From Caldilineaceae bacterium (GTDB taxonomy: Bacteria; Chloroflexota; Anaerolineae; Caldilineales; Caldilineaceae), in the NCBI GenBank assembly GCA_020846635.1, contig JADLDO010000028.1, positions 868,001 to 932,000 on the forward strand: a stretch of 64,000 nt of DNA, given 5' to 3'. Positions 35,026 to 44,284 of this stretch are shown in pieces. The notes under the pieces are model-generated. The model made no database searches, was not told where the DNA came from, and saw nothing but the letters and a program-made list of their open reading frames with translations. Position 1 is the first letter of the stretch. Every line of letters starts with the position of its first letter. The position numbers were made by a program, and so were the translations under genes.

Positions 35026-35170
35026 AGATGATCCTTTTGGGGTGGGGCATGGCTTCTCAGGTATCGATATTAGGAATAGGCAAACGAGAATCGCTAGATC
35101 GTGTATCTAAACCGTATATATAACGAGTTGGCAACGCTAGATGAAATTGTAGTGTGCGCGGATGCCTGGA

Positions 35171-35205
35171 GCAAAAACAAAGAGGGGTGGCATCTCGCCA
35201 CCCCC
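35171..35205 (-). terminator. Intrinsic terminator after the secreted duplicated-domain gene
   Basis: On the minus strand an 8-bp stem (GGGGTGGC at 35184-35191 with GCCACCCC at 35197-35204, loop of five) is followed by CTCTTTGTTTTTGC. It lies about 45 bases past the stop at 35249 and has the form of a classic intrinsic terminator. Confidence 0.8.
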
Positions 35206-35248
35206 AGTCATCGACAACGTATAGTGAATTGTGAAGAATTTCGGCTGC

Positions 35249-36265
35249 TTATTCCGGCAGGTAAATAAACTCCTGAAAGGCTTCAAGCGGGATTAGCACC
35301 AGCTTCTCTGCCGTCGTGCGATCGCGGTAGAACCAGGTGTATGATCGCTCCGCTTCCACATAAGGCTTTGTCTCACCCGCTCCAGGGTTACATGCATTGT
35401 CCACCCGCGCCATGCCAGCCGTGGGGGTGGTCGTCAACTTGCCTCCTGCAATGGAAAGCGTACCCTCCTGGTAGACCCATCCACTCAGCGCGCACCCCTG
35501 GTCATCAGTGCCATAGCCAAATTCACCATAGCTGTAGGTCCCGTCAGCATTGAAGCGATACCAAGCACCCGCGCCTGTTTGCGGAGCAAATTCCTCTGTG
35601 TCGGGATCATAGAAATTGCCCGATGTCACATCGCCACGCTGCCACGCCCCAACCAAGCTCTGCACCATCCCCTGTCGATAAAAAGAAGCGCTGTTGCCCG
35701 CGTTGCTTAGAGTTAGCTGCACCTGTCCACCCGCTGTCTCCGCCACACCATAGCTCATTGTCACGGCATCGAATGGGCCATCCGTCGTCGTGTCCGAGTT
35801 CGACCCACACCGGATCACTGTGCGCGTTTTGGCAAGGCTAGGCTGAAGCGTCAATTCGCCGCCCGCTGCCTGCGCCGTTCCTTCTTTATAGGTCGAAACC
35901 TCTGTGACACACAGCCCGTTTTGGATACGCAAGAAACCAGCATAGACATAAGCCCCATTGGCGCTAAATTCGTACATCTCGCCCAAACCAGCCGTATCGC
36001 CCCATTCCCCCGTCACCGGATCGTAGTATTCCTTTGAGGGGGGGACGCCGTTGAACCATGTGCTGACAAGTTCATCCGGCAGCGAACCACTTGGCGGTGG
36101 TGGTGGCGGTGGCGCGCCTTCACCATCTTTTATGCTCGCCGGGATAAAGAGAGTAAAGTCAGCCGCCGGAGCCTGTGCCCGACCCCGCAGCGGGATGAGA
36201 AGGGCTTCAAGCAGGGCTAACAGTAACAACAGGAGTATCACTCGGTAAAGGCGTATGGGCTTCAT
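35249..36265 (-). CDS. Secreted protein with a duplicated beta-rich domain
   Basis: This 338-residue exported protein has a Leu-rich signal peptide (VILLLLLLALLEALL) cleaved near GRAQA. A Pro-rich run (PPPPPPP) leads into two copies of one domain. Copy one begins LVSTWFNGV and has a YYDPVTGEW...YEFSANGAYVYAGF core. Copy two begins LVGAWQRGDV and has FYDPDTEEF...YRFNADGTYSYGEF. Both end in YxEG-type strands with a Cys pair. The pattern resembles lipocalin-like stress domains, but I do not recognise a defined family. ATG 36265 follows TTGGAG. It stands alone with its own terminator. Confidence 0.7.
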   Translation of the reverse strand: MKPIRLYRVILLLLLLALLEALLIPLRGRAQAPAADFTLFIPASIKDGEGAPPPPPPPSGSLPDELVSTWFNGVPPSKEYYDPVTGEWGDTAGLGEMYEFSANGAYVYAGFLRIQNGLCVTEVSTYKEGTAQAAGGELTLQPSLAKTRTVIRCGSNSDTTTDGPFDAVTMSYGVAETAGGQVQLTLSNAGNSASFYRQGMVQSLVGAWQRGDVTSGNFYDPDTEEFAPQTGAGAWYRFNADGTYSYGEFGYGTDDQGCALSGWVYQEGTLSIAGGKLTTTPTAGMARVDNACNPGAGETKPYVEAERSYTWFYRDRTTAEKLVLIPLEAFQEFIYLPE

Positions 36266-36305
36266 CTTCGTCTCCAATCCTATGGTTCCTGCGCGTAGGA
36301 GCGCA

Positions 36306-36321
36306 CTATCGACCTCGATAG
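36306..36321. other. Short palindrome upstream of the secreted protein gene
   Basis: CTATCG (36306-36311) and CGATAG (36316-36321) form a 6-bp inverted repeat about 40 bases upstream of ATG 36265. It could be an operator or a leader hairpin. Confidence 0.3.
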
Positions 36322-36526
36322 CCCTACTCTACGCTCTATTCATCTTGGAGACGAGCAACTAACTATTACAACCAGCACTACAATTTCATTTACAAGCCCA
36401 CAAGCAATACTATCCGCCTGACCAGGTTATTATCCACCTATCTGCCCGATCCGCCCCTCATTGCAATATTCAACAATAGTAAAGGAGCCCCCGCCCCGCT
36501 TGGATATAACCTAAAGAAAGGACGGT

Positions 36527-37162
36527 ATGATGCCTGCTCCTGAACAAATCCTAAGTGGCCTTCACCAAATCGCTAACCAATGGCAAATGCTAGCTCTGAT
36601 TTGGCACCTCTATTTTGGCCTCCTCGCCGTCGCGCTCATTTTGGGTCAGCGTCCATCCAAACGTCTTGGCGGTATTTTGCTTGGTCTGCCCCTACTATCC
36701 GTAAGCGCCCTGGCGTGGATGAGTGCAAACCCCTTTAATGGTGCAGTTTTTGCTGTCGTGGGGGTGATATTGATCGCCGTGGCAGCGAAATTGCCAGACG
36801 AACCCGTGCGCATTGCTCCTACTTGGGCATTGAGTGCTGGCGTACTCATGTTTCTCTTTGGTTGGCTCTATCCTCACTTCTTGGATACGTCATCGTTCCT
36901 ACCCTACTTGTATGCAGCCCCTACGGGCCTGGTGCCATGCCCAACGCTTTCTATTCTCATCGGACTTAGCCTCATGGTAGGAGGCTTTGATTCGCGCTCG
37001 TGGTCACTCGTGCTTAGCGCTACGGGCATCTTCTACGGCCTCTTTGGCGCTGTGCGTCTTGGCGTGACGATCGATTGGGTGTTATTGCTCGGCGCACTTC
37101 TGCTCATCCTGGTCAACCTTGTCATCAAGACAGCAATTCAGAAACATGCGCTCGCGCACTGA
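36527..37162 (+). CDS. Polytopic membrane protein, unknown function (DUF6064-like)
   Basis: This 211-residue protein has about six to seven membrane helices and short loops. A PCPT motif between helices (GLVPCPTLSILIGL) and a single-module layout recall the DUF6064 group, but that is a tentative link. No transporter signature is seen. Tandem ATG codons at 36527/36530 follow AAAGGAC. It is monocistronic, with a perfect intrinsic terminator 30 bases after the stop. Confidence 0.65.
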   Translation: MMPAPEQILSGLHQIANQWQMLALIWHLYFGLLAVALILGQRPSKRLGGILLGLPLLSVSALAWMSANPFNGAVFAVVGVILIAVAAKLPDEPVRIAPTWALSAGVLMFLFGWLYPHFLDTSSFLPYLYAAPTGLVPCPTLSILIGLSLMVGGFDSRSWSLVLSATGIFYGLFGAVRLGVTIDWVLLLGALLLILVNLVIKTAIQKHALAH

Positions 37163-37191
37163 CCCACTGACGCGCAGAAATCAGTACACAG

Positions 37192-37223
37192 AAAGACTCC
37201 AGGGACAAACCTGGAGTCTTTTT
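37192..37223 (+). terminator. Intrinsic terminator
   Basis: AAAGACTCCAGG (37192-37203) pairs over 12 bp with CCTGGAGTCTTT (37210-37221), loop GACAAA, followed by a T-run (37219-37223). It serves the plus-strand membrane protein gene. The converging phosphatase gene ends 34 bases away and may use the same stem in reverse. Confidence 0.9.
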
Positions 37224-37256
37224 GTGTAGCGGCAAACCACTTTTGCCGCAGTTTGT

Positions 37257-39032
37257 TTATTCCCTCGCCTGCACCACAAATTGGCTCACCACCTCTGGCA
37301 TGCGCGCCACGATTGCCTCGGCATCGTGTGCCATCTCGTTCGCAACATACGCAGGAATCCCGTAGGTCGTCACCGTCAATGCCTGGCTTGTGGCGTCAAT
37401 TTCAAATTCGCTCCAGCCGTAGACATGCCCCGCCATGTAGTCCCCCTGGAGCAACTCGGCCTCAATCGCGGCCTCGCCAGCTTCCACATCGGCAAGCCCA
37501 AACGGGTTGTAGCCAAAACGTGCCATCTGCTCGTTGATCAGCCCCTTCACGTAATCATCGCGGTCGTCGGGCGTGTCGTCACTGTCATGGCGCACAGGCA
37601 GCGACTCATAGTGCGCTTCATCTGCATCCGTCAGCATCCCCAATTGCAGGTAAGTCAGGAACATCGCCAGCCCAAAGGGTGGATGCGCCGCCACCGGCCC
37701 CACGGCAATCTCCCAGGCCGCCACAGGGATTTGTGGCTCCCCCGGCCCTTCCTGGTAGGTCAGGTTGTTGACCACTGTGCCGTGAATATCGGCAGTGATG
37801 AAGACCACATTGGCGATACCTTCCTCGGCAATAAAGCGCAGGAGGGCAGTGCGTTCCGCCGCGTAGCCCTGCCAGCGGTCGGGCGCGGCGGTCATGTCAA
37901 GGTATTGCATGGGGTCGGGCGACACGACAAACTTCCAGGTGATGCCCCGTTGCTGCGCGTCCAGCAGATCGCGCTGGAGTTCTGCCATCTGATCGGCCCC
38001 CAGGATCGTGCGCGCAGGATCAAACGACGCCTGCTCAAAGCGCGCGCGAGTGTCGGCATCATCCAGATCGGTCACTCTGGGCAGTGGTTCGTCTCGAAAC
38101 GAGCGCATGTCGAGCACAAAAAGCGCAGCATCCGCGCCAAAGGTACGATAGCGATAGATCCTGGGGCGACCTGCCATGCGTGCATCGGCGTCGGAGCCAT
38201 AGGTTTCGACTTGTGTGGGCTGGTAGATAAGAAAGGCATCGAGTCCAGCCCGGTAGAGGCGTGTTTCATTGATCAACCCGCTGTTCTCGGCAAAGTAGCG
38301 ACTGCTGTTGGCTGGCGCGCCGCCGGCAACGTTGTTGAGGATTTCGTGGTCATCGAGCGTGGCAAAGGAGATCGTCGACGCGCGCAGCGATGCCAATGTA
38401 TTCAGGCCGCGCTCTGTGCTGTTCACCTCATCCTGCTTGAGCCGGAATTCCTCTATTGTCTGCGCCTGCTTGGGGACGGCTGGGGAGGGAACGTCGGCAT
38501 AGATGGTGTCACCCAAGTTGACGAAAAAATCTAGGTCGCGAGCGGGCGCATTGGCGATGGCGGGATAGGGGGCAAGGTCGCCGCGCACATCGCCTGTGGC
38601 AGCAAAGCGCAGCCCGCGTCGCTCCCCCTCACCGGCGGGTGTGTGGAAGTGACCCGCAGCGCTGTCGCCATTTGCAATGGTCGCCTGGTAGCGGTAGTCC
38701 GCGGCAGGTGATAGGCCCGTTACCGTTACGGTAACAGGTAATAGTGGTTCTGTAACCGTACGTGTGAGCGGCGCGCTGAGAGGATCGTCACCCGTACCTG
38801 CTGTGGTTTGGAGTTGGATCGTAAAGGTGACAACGCCCGGATCGGCGGCACGCGCCCACAGCACCGCGCTCTCCTGCGTCACATCGCCCGCAGCAACCCC
38901 ATTCGGCAGCCCAGGTGGCGGCAGATCAGGTGCGGGTACGGCAACAGGTGGAGCCTCTGGTGGCGTGAGCAGCACACAGCCTGCAATCGACAAGCAAGCA
39001 GCGACCGCAATCGCCCATCGAATCGAGCGCAT
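37257..39032 (-). CDS. PhoD-like alkaline phosphatase lipoprotein
   Basis: This 591-residue exported phosphatase is of the PhoD family. A lipobox ends at Cys19 (SIAGC). A Pro-rich linker leads to the N-terminal Ig-like domain (GVAAGDVTQESAVLWARA), and the metallophosphoesterase core follows, with LGDTIYAD near residue 172, DDHEILNN near 227, and ITADIHG near 412. PhoD enzymes release phosphate from phosphodiesters or monoesters outside the membrane, using Fe and Ca. Upstream lie the nucleotidyltransferase, amidohydrolase and aldolase genes on the same strand. No Pho box was recognised. Confidence 0.9.
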   Translation of the reverse strand: MRSIRWAIAVAACLSIAGCVLLTPPEAPPVAVPAPDLPPPGLPNGVAAGDVTQESAVLWARAADPGVVTFTIQLQTTAGTGDDPLSAPLTRTVTEPLLPVTVTVTGLSPAADYRYQATIANGDSAAGHFHTPAGEGERRGLRFAATGDVRGDLAPYPAIANAPARDLDFFVNLGDTIYADVPSPAVPKQAQTIEEFRLKQDEVNSTERGLNTLASLRASTISFATLDDHEILNNVAGGAPANSSRYFAENSGLINETRLYRAGLDAFLIYQPTQVETYGSDADARMAGRPRIYRYRTFGADAALFVLDMRSFRDEPLPRVTDLDDADTRARFEQASFDPARTILGADQMAELQRDLLDAQQRGITWKFVVSPDPMQYLDMTAAPDRWQGYAAERTALLRFIAEEGIANVVFITADIHGTVVNNLTYQEGPGEPQIPVAAWEIAVGPVAAHPPFGLAMFLTYLQLGMLTDADEAHYESLPVRHDSDDTPDDRDDYVKGLINEQMARFGYNPFGLADVEAGEAAIEAELLQGDYMAGHVYGWSEFEIDATSQALTVTTYGIPAYVANEMAHDAEAIVARMPEVVSQFVVQARE

Positions 39033-39050
39033 GGCATACGTCCCCTTCAG

Positions 39051-39893
39051 TTACAGCAGCCCCTCACCCCTCAACAATTCATCCAGCCCGTCAATCAGCG
39101 TATTCGCCGCGCGCAGTAGGCGATCATCGTCCCAGGGGGCTGCCTGGGCACAAAGCAATGCGTCAACCTGTGCTTCCATCCCTTCAGGTTGCAGCGGGCA
39201 CAGTTCGCGTGCATACCGCAGGAGACGTTTTTCGCCTGGGTGCGGTGCTCGATTGATGGCAAACAGAATATCAAAATAGCTCGCCAGCAGTGCCGCCACA
39301 CGATGGTTGAGGCTGACCCGATCCTGGCGCGCAAATGCCTTTTCCAGTTGATGCAGATAGGACGAAGTTTTGGCGCGCAAAATCGGGTGATTCTTGGCAA
39401 TGATCGCCCGGCGCAATGGCTCAGGGTAAGGCGCTTGCGCTCGCGCTTGTAGATTCGCAAACCAGCCATCGCGGTCATAGAGTGGGGCTGAACGGAGCAG
39501 GGTAGACCAGAAGGCGGTTGTATAGCCCAACGAAGGCTGATGCTGCACAAGCACGCGATCCAACTGCTCTTCCATCCAAATCGTGCCAAAGTACATCAGG
39601 TCGATGCCGCGGCCTGTCTCCCCATCTACCCACTCATCCCCCGGCCCCCAGGTGTCGTTGCCGATCTCGACGTTCCGTGCTGCACGCTTTTCTACCAGGG
39701 CTGCGCGCACATCCAACGGCACGTCGGCGCGCGTGTACACATAAATGTCGAGATCGGAACTCTCATCCTCTGTGCCAGCCGTCAGCGATCCTGCCAGGGC
39801 GACTGCCGCTACCTGGGGCAGCAGTGCGAAATGCGCGGCGATGCTCTGTACAAGGGCCACGACTGGCGGGGAGAGGGAACCGAGTCGGCTCAT
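39051..39893 (-). CDS. Nucleotidyltransferase-fold protein (DUF4037-like)
   Basis: This 280-residue protein has a polymerase beta-type nucleotidyltransferase N-terminus. The Gly-Ser and acidic pair are present (ALAGSLTAGTEDESSDLDIYVY). A helical domain of about 150 residues follows, with the YLHQLEKAF region. It resembles DUF4037-type proteins and streptomycin adenylyltransferase-like enzymes; the substrate is unknown. ATG 39893 is nine bases past the amidohydrolase stop, so it is in the same operon. Confidence 0.78.
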   Translation of the reverse strand: MSRLGSLSPPVVALVQSIAAHFALLPQVAAVALAGSLTAGTEDESSDLDIYVYTRADVPLDVRAALVEKRAARNVEIGNDTWGPGDEWVDGETGRGIDLMYFGTIWMEEQLDRVLVQHQPSLGYTTAFWSTLLRSAPLYDRDGWFANLQARAQAPYPEPLRRAIIAKNHPILRAKTSSYLHQLEKAFARQDRVSLNHRVAALLASYFDILFAINRAPHPGEKRLLRYARELCPLQPEGMEAQVDALLCAQAAPWDDDRLLRAANTLIDGLDELLRGEGLL

Positions 39894-39902
39894 GGTTTTG
39901 CT

Positions 39903-40916
39903 CTATTCACTGACCTTCAACAACTGCGCCGCGTTCCAATAGAATATATCTCCCACCTGTGAATCACTCAGCTTGAGCCGGTGGATTGCCAGGATCAGGC
40001 TGCGTAGCGATTCCAGCCCAATCAGCACCGGCTTCAGCGTGGCATGTTTCTCGCCTAAATTCATCTCGTCCGCATAGAGCCAGTGGAACGAATCGCCAAT
40101 CGCAACACAGCGCCCGCGCATGTGGCTCACATGAAAATCTGTGCCATAGAGCAGACGCTCATGCCCCAACGTCTCCACAATCGCCTCAAACCCTCCTGCC
40201 TCGGTCACAGCCGACGTGTCACACCAGACATTCTCCAACCCTTCCAGGCTGTGGATGCCCTCAATCGTATGCCACGGGTTAAACCCGCGCGCCGCATGGG
40301 CAAGAATCAGGCGCATGTTGGGATAGGTTGTGCAATAACGGCGAATCGTCTCCTGGTTCACCGGGTCAGCCAACGCCCGGTCACGCACCATATGCAGCGT
40401 AATCGTCAGCCCTTCCTCATGGGCAATGCGTACATGCTCCTCCGGCAAATAATGCTTGATGGGGGCAAGAAAGGTCGGGCCATCCGTCTTTGCCATCAAA
40501 TGATAGGGCTTCAGCCCCACAAAGCCCTGGCGATAGACCTCGCCGCGCACAAACTCCGGGTCCATGTCGGGCGCAATCAGCATTTGCCCGCGCGCTGCAA
40601 ACCCTCCCTCCAGCGCTTGGCGCACCTCCGCAGCCACAAACTCATTGTTGGCCGCGCGATCTCCCTGGAAGGCCAGCCCAAAGAACAAGCCGCCCTTCGT
40701 GCGCCCGTTGGGGTGCAGCCACTCGATATACTCCCGGTAGGCGTCAATTCCCAAATCGACCGGCGCGCCCTCCAAGTGTGCGGGCACGCTGCCTTCTGGA
40801 AAGTGATGCTGGCTAAAGAGATGGGCGTGGGCATCAAAGATCCGGTCGGGCAAATAAGGCTCAACATGCCGCGCCACAAATTCACGATCTGCATCCGTAA
40901 ACGACCAAGTGCTCAT
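39903..40916 (-). CDS. Amidohydrolase family protein
   Basis: This 337-residue TIM-barrel amidohydrolase (amidohydro_2/ACMSD-like) shows the N-terminal metal motif FDAHAHLF, a middle His (TLHMVRD), LILAHAARGFNPW and a late Asp/Ser segment (YGTDFHVSHM). The family hydrolyses or decarboxylates cyclic and aromatic acids. GGGAGAT precedes ATG 40916. It lies 15 bases after the RraA-like gene, and the pair may handle a dicarboxylic or pyruvate-type intermediate. Confidence 0.86.
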   Translation of the reverse strand: MSTWSFTDADREFVARHVEPYLPDRIFDAHAHLFSQHHFPEGSVPAHLEGAPVDLGIDAYREYIEWLHPNGRTKGGLFFGLAFQGDRAANNEFVAAEVRQALEGGFAARGQMLIAPDMDPEFVRGEVYRQGFVGLKPYHLMAKTDGPTFLAPIKHYLPEEHVRIAHEEGLTITLHMVRDRALADPVNQETIRRYCTTYPNMRLILAHAARGFNPWHTIEGIHSLEGLENVWCDTSAVTEAGGFEAIVETLGHERLLYGTDFHVSHMRGRCVAIGDSFHWLYADEMNLGEKHATLKPVLIGLESLRSLILAIHRLKLSDSQVGDIFYWNAAQLLKVSE

Positions 40917-40931
40917 CGTCGTTCTATCTCC

Positions 40932-41597
40932 CTAGCGCGCCTGGCGCAACTTGGCAACGGTGAAATCAGCCGACCGGTAGAGCGCAAAGATGCCCGCCTC
41001 ACGCACGCGCACCCCATCCGCCAATTGCAGAATCTCGGCGGCATCGTTGCTGGGGATCCGCACGCAGCCATCGGCATCGGCAAAGATCAGATCACCGGGA
41101 TGCACATGCACCCCGCCCACCGTGACAGGGGCATTAAAGCGCGTCAGGTTAAAGACGCCATGCCCCGGAACCGTCCCCCATGCCCACATCGGCAGCCCCA
41201 CCTTGCGAATCCCCTCAATGTCGCGCACTGTGCCATCGACAATGCCGCCCACCACCCCCAAACGCTGGTGAAGCGTTGCCATGCCATCGCCAAAACTAGC
41301 CCCGCGACCTGGGCGCGAATCTACATCCTTCATCACCGCCACCAGCGGGCCAGGCGTTGCCTCCAAATATTCATAGTAGTCCAACCAATCCAGCGCGGGC
41401 GAGTCCGGGTCATTCGTCGTCACTTCCGAAGTGGCCGCATAACCAATCACACAACCACATTCCGGCAGCAAGCAGCGAATGGTGTGGTTGGTATATTCCT
41501 CATTGGGCAGCCCCGTCTTTAGCACCAACGCATTAAAGATTGTGGCTGAGTCAAACTCCTTGAAACCTTCAAGAATTGCCGGATCGACTGGTGTCAT
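40932..41597 (-). CDS. RraA-like aldolase/dimethylmenaquinone methyltransferase-family protein
   Basis: This 221-residue protein has the RraA fold shared with 4-hydroxy-4-methyl-2-oxoglutarate/oxaloacetate aldolases. The family motif VDGTVRDIEGI and the metal/substrate segment IFADADGCVRIP are present. A binder of pyruvate-type carbonyl acids is likely, which fits cleavage of an intermediate made by the neighbouring amidohydrolase. AGGAGAAA lies before ATG 41597. The methyltransferase name used in databases is historical and should not be read as an activity. Confidence 0.87.
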   Translation of the reverse strand: MTPVDPAILEGFKEFDSATIFNALVLKTGLPNEEYTNHTIRCLLPECGCVIGYAATSEVTTNDPDSPALDWLDYYEYLEATPGPLVAVMKDVDSRPGRGASFGDGMATLHQRLGVVGGIVDGTVRDIEGIRKVGLPMWAWGTVPGHGVFNLTRFNAPVTVGGVHVHPGDLIFADADGCVRIPSNDAAEILQLADGVRVREAGIFALYRSADFTVAKLRQAR

Positions 41598-41712
41598 GCT
41601 CTTTTTCTCCTGCTTAGGGATGGCGCTGCATCAGGATTCAATAGGCAGTTGGTGGTATGCAGCAGTATAGTGTGTGCAACCGTTGAAGTATGTACTACAG
41701 CTAGACTTTTGC

Positions 41713-42828
41713 CTAGACTCCCACCCTCGCCCAGCGAATATCCATCTGCTTTGCACTTCCCGCGTAATACACAATCAGCACATCGCCACCGGGCAATGTC
41801 TCGGCATAGGGCAGGCCAAAGCTCCACAGCCCCATCTCCGCCAAGAGCGCGCCGGTATCCTCCCCTTGCTCCGCCTGCTCGCCGTGGGTGTAGAGGATCA
41901 CTTCGCTTTCGGGGGTAAAGGGCGCGGCCATATCAGCCCCCAACCGCGCGCGGATGCTGTGCGTGCCAAAGCGATCCACCCATGCCAGCACCACCCGCCC
42001 ATCGGGCAGCACAGCAGGATGCGCCGCTTGGTCGGCAAAGTCCAATTCCTCCGGCGGCGACCAGCTTTGACCGTGGTCGTCGCTGATGCGACGATGGATA
42101 TTGAGATAGCGTCTGGTCTGTGTGTCGTATGTCCAACAGAAGGTGCCGATACGCCCATCGGGTGCGACCGCACAGCGTTGATCCCAGCTAAAGATGCGCC
42201 CGCTGGGGTCAAAGCCTGCCACCACTGGCGCGTCCCAACTCTGCCCACCATCGCGCGAATGGAAGAAGATCACGCGCTGTTTCCACGGTGCGCCGTCATG
42301 GTACTGTTTATTCGTTTCGATGCTCATCGCCAGCGTACCATCTCCCAAGCGCAGAATCGGGCTGGTCAAGCTCGGCGGGCCGATCTCCTCCGGCATGGGC
42401 ACTTGCCGCCACGCCGACCAGGTAGCCCCCTGATCGCTGGACTCCGCCAGCAAAATCGCCATCGGCAGACAGCCTTCTGTCGTCGGGTTAAAGAGGGGTT
42501 GGTCAGAATAGGTCGTGCGATCCACCCACATCGCCGCGGCCAACAGCCGGCCGGGAGCCAGCGGCGTCAGGTAGCAGAGCTTGAGCGACCCCCCCGCCCC
42601 CTTGATTTCAGGCGCGCGAAAAGGCCGTTCCGGCCCTTGCCAGGTCTGCCCATTGTCGTGGGAGCGATAGAATTCGATCCCCTCGTCACCACTGTCTTTA
42701 CTGCTGCCGGCGCGACAGGTCGCCAACAGACTTCCATCATGCAATATGGCGATTTGGGGAAAGGTGAGCATGGCACGCGCACTCTCTGGCGTGCCCCGCG
42801 CCAAGATGCCGTGGGCGAGAAGATGCAT
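41713..42828 (-). CDS. Sialidase-fold (BNR repeat) protein
   Basis: This 371-residue protein has a six-bladed sialidase-type propeller. Four Asp-box motifs are visible: SHDNGQTW, SSDQGATW, SRDGGQSW and SDDHGQSW. Such domains occur in exo-alpha-sialidases but also in many proteins with other activities. The Arg triad of sialidases cannot be confirmed by eye. No signal peptide is seen. CGGAGTT precedes ATG 42828. It begins 88 bases after the cobalamin operon and heads a minus-strand row with RraA, amidohydrolase, nucleotidyltransferase and PhoD. Confidence 0.8.
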   Translation of the reverse strand: MHLLAHGILARGTPESARAMLTFPQIAILHDGSLLATCRAGSSKDSGDEGIEFYRSHDNGQTWQGPERPFRAPEIKGAGGSLKLCYLTPLAPGRLLAAAMWVDRTTYSDQPLFNPTTEGCLPMAILLAESSDQGATWSAWRQVPMPEEIGPPSLTSPILRLGDGTLAMSIETNKQYHDGAPWKQRVIFFHSRDGGQSWDAPVVAGFDPSGRIFSWDQRCAVAPDGRIGTFCWTYDTQTRRYLNIHRRISDDHGQSWSPPEELDFADQAAHPAVLPDGRVVLAWVDRFGTHSIRARLGADMAAPFTPESEVILYTHGEQAEQGEDTGALLAEMGLWSFGLPYAETLPGGDVLIVYYAGSAKQMDIRWARVGV

Positions 42829-42916
42829 AGTAACTCCGAATCGATGGCCGCGGACAGAACGTGTAGACTGAACGTCTATGAGTATACAGCAGCACCGCCG
42901 GAGGCTAAAGCGGATC

Positions 42917-44281
42917 TTACAACCGCCGCCCGATCCAATAGGCCACCACCGCCACGACTACCAACCCCATCGGCAGAGCCACCAACATTCCCGCCGCAGC
43001 AACCACGCCAAAGAGCGTCATCACCTGGGCATCCAGCGCGGATGCTGGATGCGCGACCGCGGGCAGCACCGTTGGCACTATCGCCGCCACTTCTGCCACG
43101 TTTTCAGCGACGACCGTTGTCACCACGGGCGGCGATGTTACAACCACGGTGACGACCTCCGGCGCAGGGGTAGGGGGCTGCGTCATGACCATTGCCACCA
43201 TTTCCGGCGTAGCGGATGGTGGCGGTGCGGTCGGCTCAATGATCATTGTTGGCATAGGCAAAGCGGTGGGTTCAATCGGCACTGTTGGTACGACTTCTGC
43301 GATGCTTGCTTCCATAAGCACTGCCGTTGCAGGTGCAGGAGCCTGCACCACGGGCAGCCGCAGCGCATGGTGAATCAATGCTTCCGCCTGCGCGGCCATT
43401 GCGACGATCTCCGCGGTCGGCGTTTCAATGGGAGCCGCAGCCATTTCGACTGGATCGGCCTGAACAGTCTCCTGGCTTTGAGAAGGCACAGGCGTCCACG
43501 TAGGTGTTCCCGTTGGCGTATCCGTGGGCCAAGGGGTATAGGTCGCTGTAAAGGTGGGCGGGGGAGTCAGGGTCGCCGTGGGCAGTTCGGTCGGTGTCTC
43601 GGTGGGCGTCTCAGTGGGTGTATTCGTGGGCCACGGCGTATCTGTTGCCGTTGGCGAGAAAGTAGGCGTTGGCTCCGGCGTGAAGGTTGCTGTGGCTGTG
43701 GGCGTATCCTCCGGCGGCGCTGGGGCGGGCGCGCAGATTTGCTCAAGCGAATAGGCGGGGGGTGGCGCAGCCTCGTTGACATTGCCCGGCCCCCATACCC
43801 AGCCTTCCACGGCTCCCGGCTGCACCACCGACATGGACGCACCCAGATTGGCATAGCGCCATTGCCCCTCTATGACCTGCCAATAGGACCAGTACAGGGG
43901 CGGATTTTGGTTCATGCCACAAAAACAATCTTCCTGGGGCGTCATGCAGCCCTCGCCATCAATGCGACAGACAGCCGCGCCCATGCCGCCTGCATCCACC
44001 GAGAAATCTAGCTGCGAACGCTGCAAGATGTCATAGCCGCTCAGTTGCGGTTCGCTAAACTCGACACAGCGAGTCGTGGTGCTGCCGTCACTATGATGGA
44101 TCACCAGCCCCACCTGGTTTGGCCCCTGGGCATGGGCAGGCGGGGCAAGCGAGAGCAGCCAACCACCCACAAGCGCCAGGATGAGGGCGCAGGACAGGTA
44201 AGCGCGTACCTGTCCCACAACACTGAACAGAAGGGATAGCCCGCGCGAGCGCGCGCGACCACTTGAACTGTCCATCTTCAT
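42917..44281 (-). CDS. Surface-anchored DUF4430-like (transcobalamin-type) protein with Pro/Thr stalk
   Basis: This 454-residue protein is built as signal peptide (cleavage near Ala51), one globular domain (about 52-175), a Pro/Thr-rich stalk (about 185-275), a Pro/Ala/Val-rich second linker, and a C-terminal membrane helix ending in a positive tail (YWIGRRL). The globular domain is a paralogue of the N-terminal domain of the next-upstream gene: both have VxxxxxDG...RxVEF, a Cys followed by CFC (here C-x6-CFC), a YWSYW-type aromatic strand and a GxxEGWxWG end. That order matches DUF4430, the transcobalamin-like C-terminal domain. The stalk and anchor imply display on the cell surface. It starts three bases after the partner gene and is under the same riboswitch. 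Confidence 0.78.
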   Translation of the reverse strand: MKMDSSSGRARSRGLSLLFSVVGQVRAYLSCALILALVGGWLLSLAPPAHAQGPNQVGLVIHHSDGSTTTRCVEFSEPQLSGYDILQRSQLDFSVDAGGMGAAVCRIDGEGCMTPQEDCFCGMNQNPPLYWSYWQVIEGQWRYANLGASMSVVQPGAVEGWVWGPGNVNEAAPPPAYSLEQICAPAPAPPEDTPTATATFTPEPTPTFSPTATDTPWPTNTPTETPTETPTELPTATLTPPPTFTATYTPWPTDTPTGTPTWTPVPSQSQETVQADPVEMAAAPIETPTAEIVAMAAQAEALIHHALRLPVVQAPAPATAVLMEASIAEVVPTVPIEPTALPMPTMIIEPTAPPPSATPEMVAMVMTQPPTPAPEVVTVVVTSPPVVTTVVAENVAEVAAIVPTVLPAVAHPASALDAQVMTLFGVVAAAGMLVALPMGLVVVAVVAYWIGRRL

Positions 44282-44284
44282 CGG

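Noticed and set aside
40083..43152. Long plus-strand frames (40083-41522 and 41674-43152)
   Set aside because: They run antisense to the amidohydrolase, RraA-like and sialidase-fold genes, which have motifs and ribosome sites.
43450..43720. Apparent CRISPR-like or VNTR repeats
   Set aside because: The repeats are irregular and in frame with Pro-Thr codons of the stalk; there are no regular spacers and no cas genes.
42878..44011. A His/Arg/Gly-rich 377-codon plus-strand frame
   Set aside because: It is the reverse complement of the Pro/Thr stalk and lacks any sign of selection as protein.
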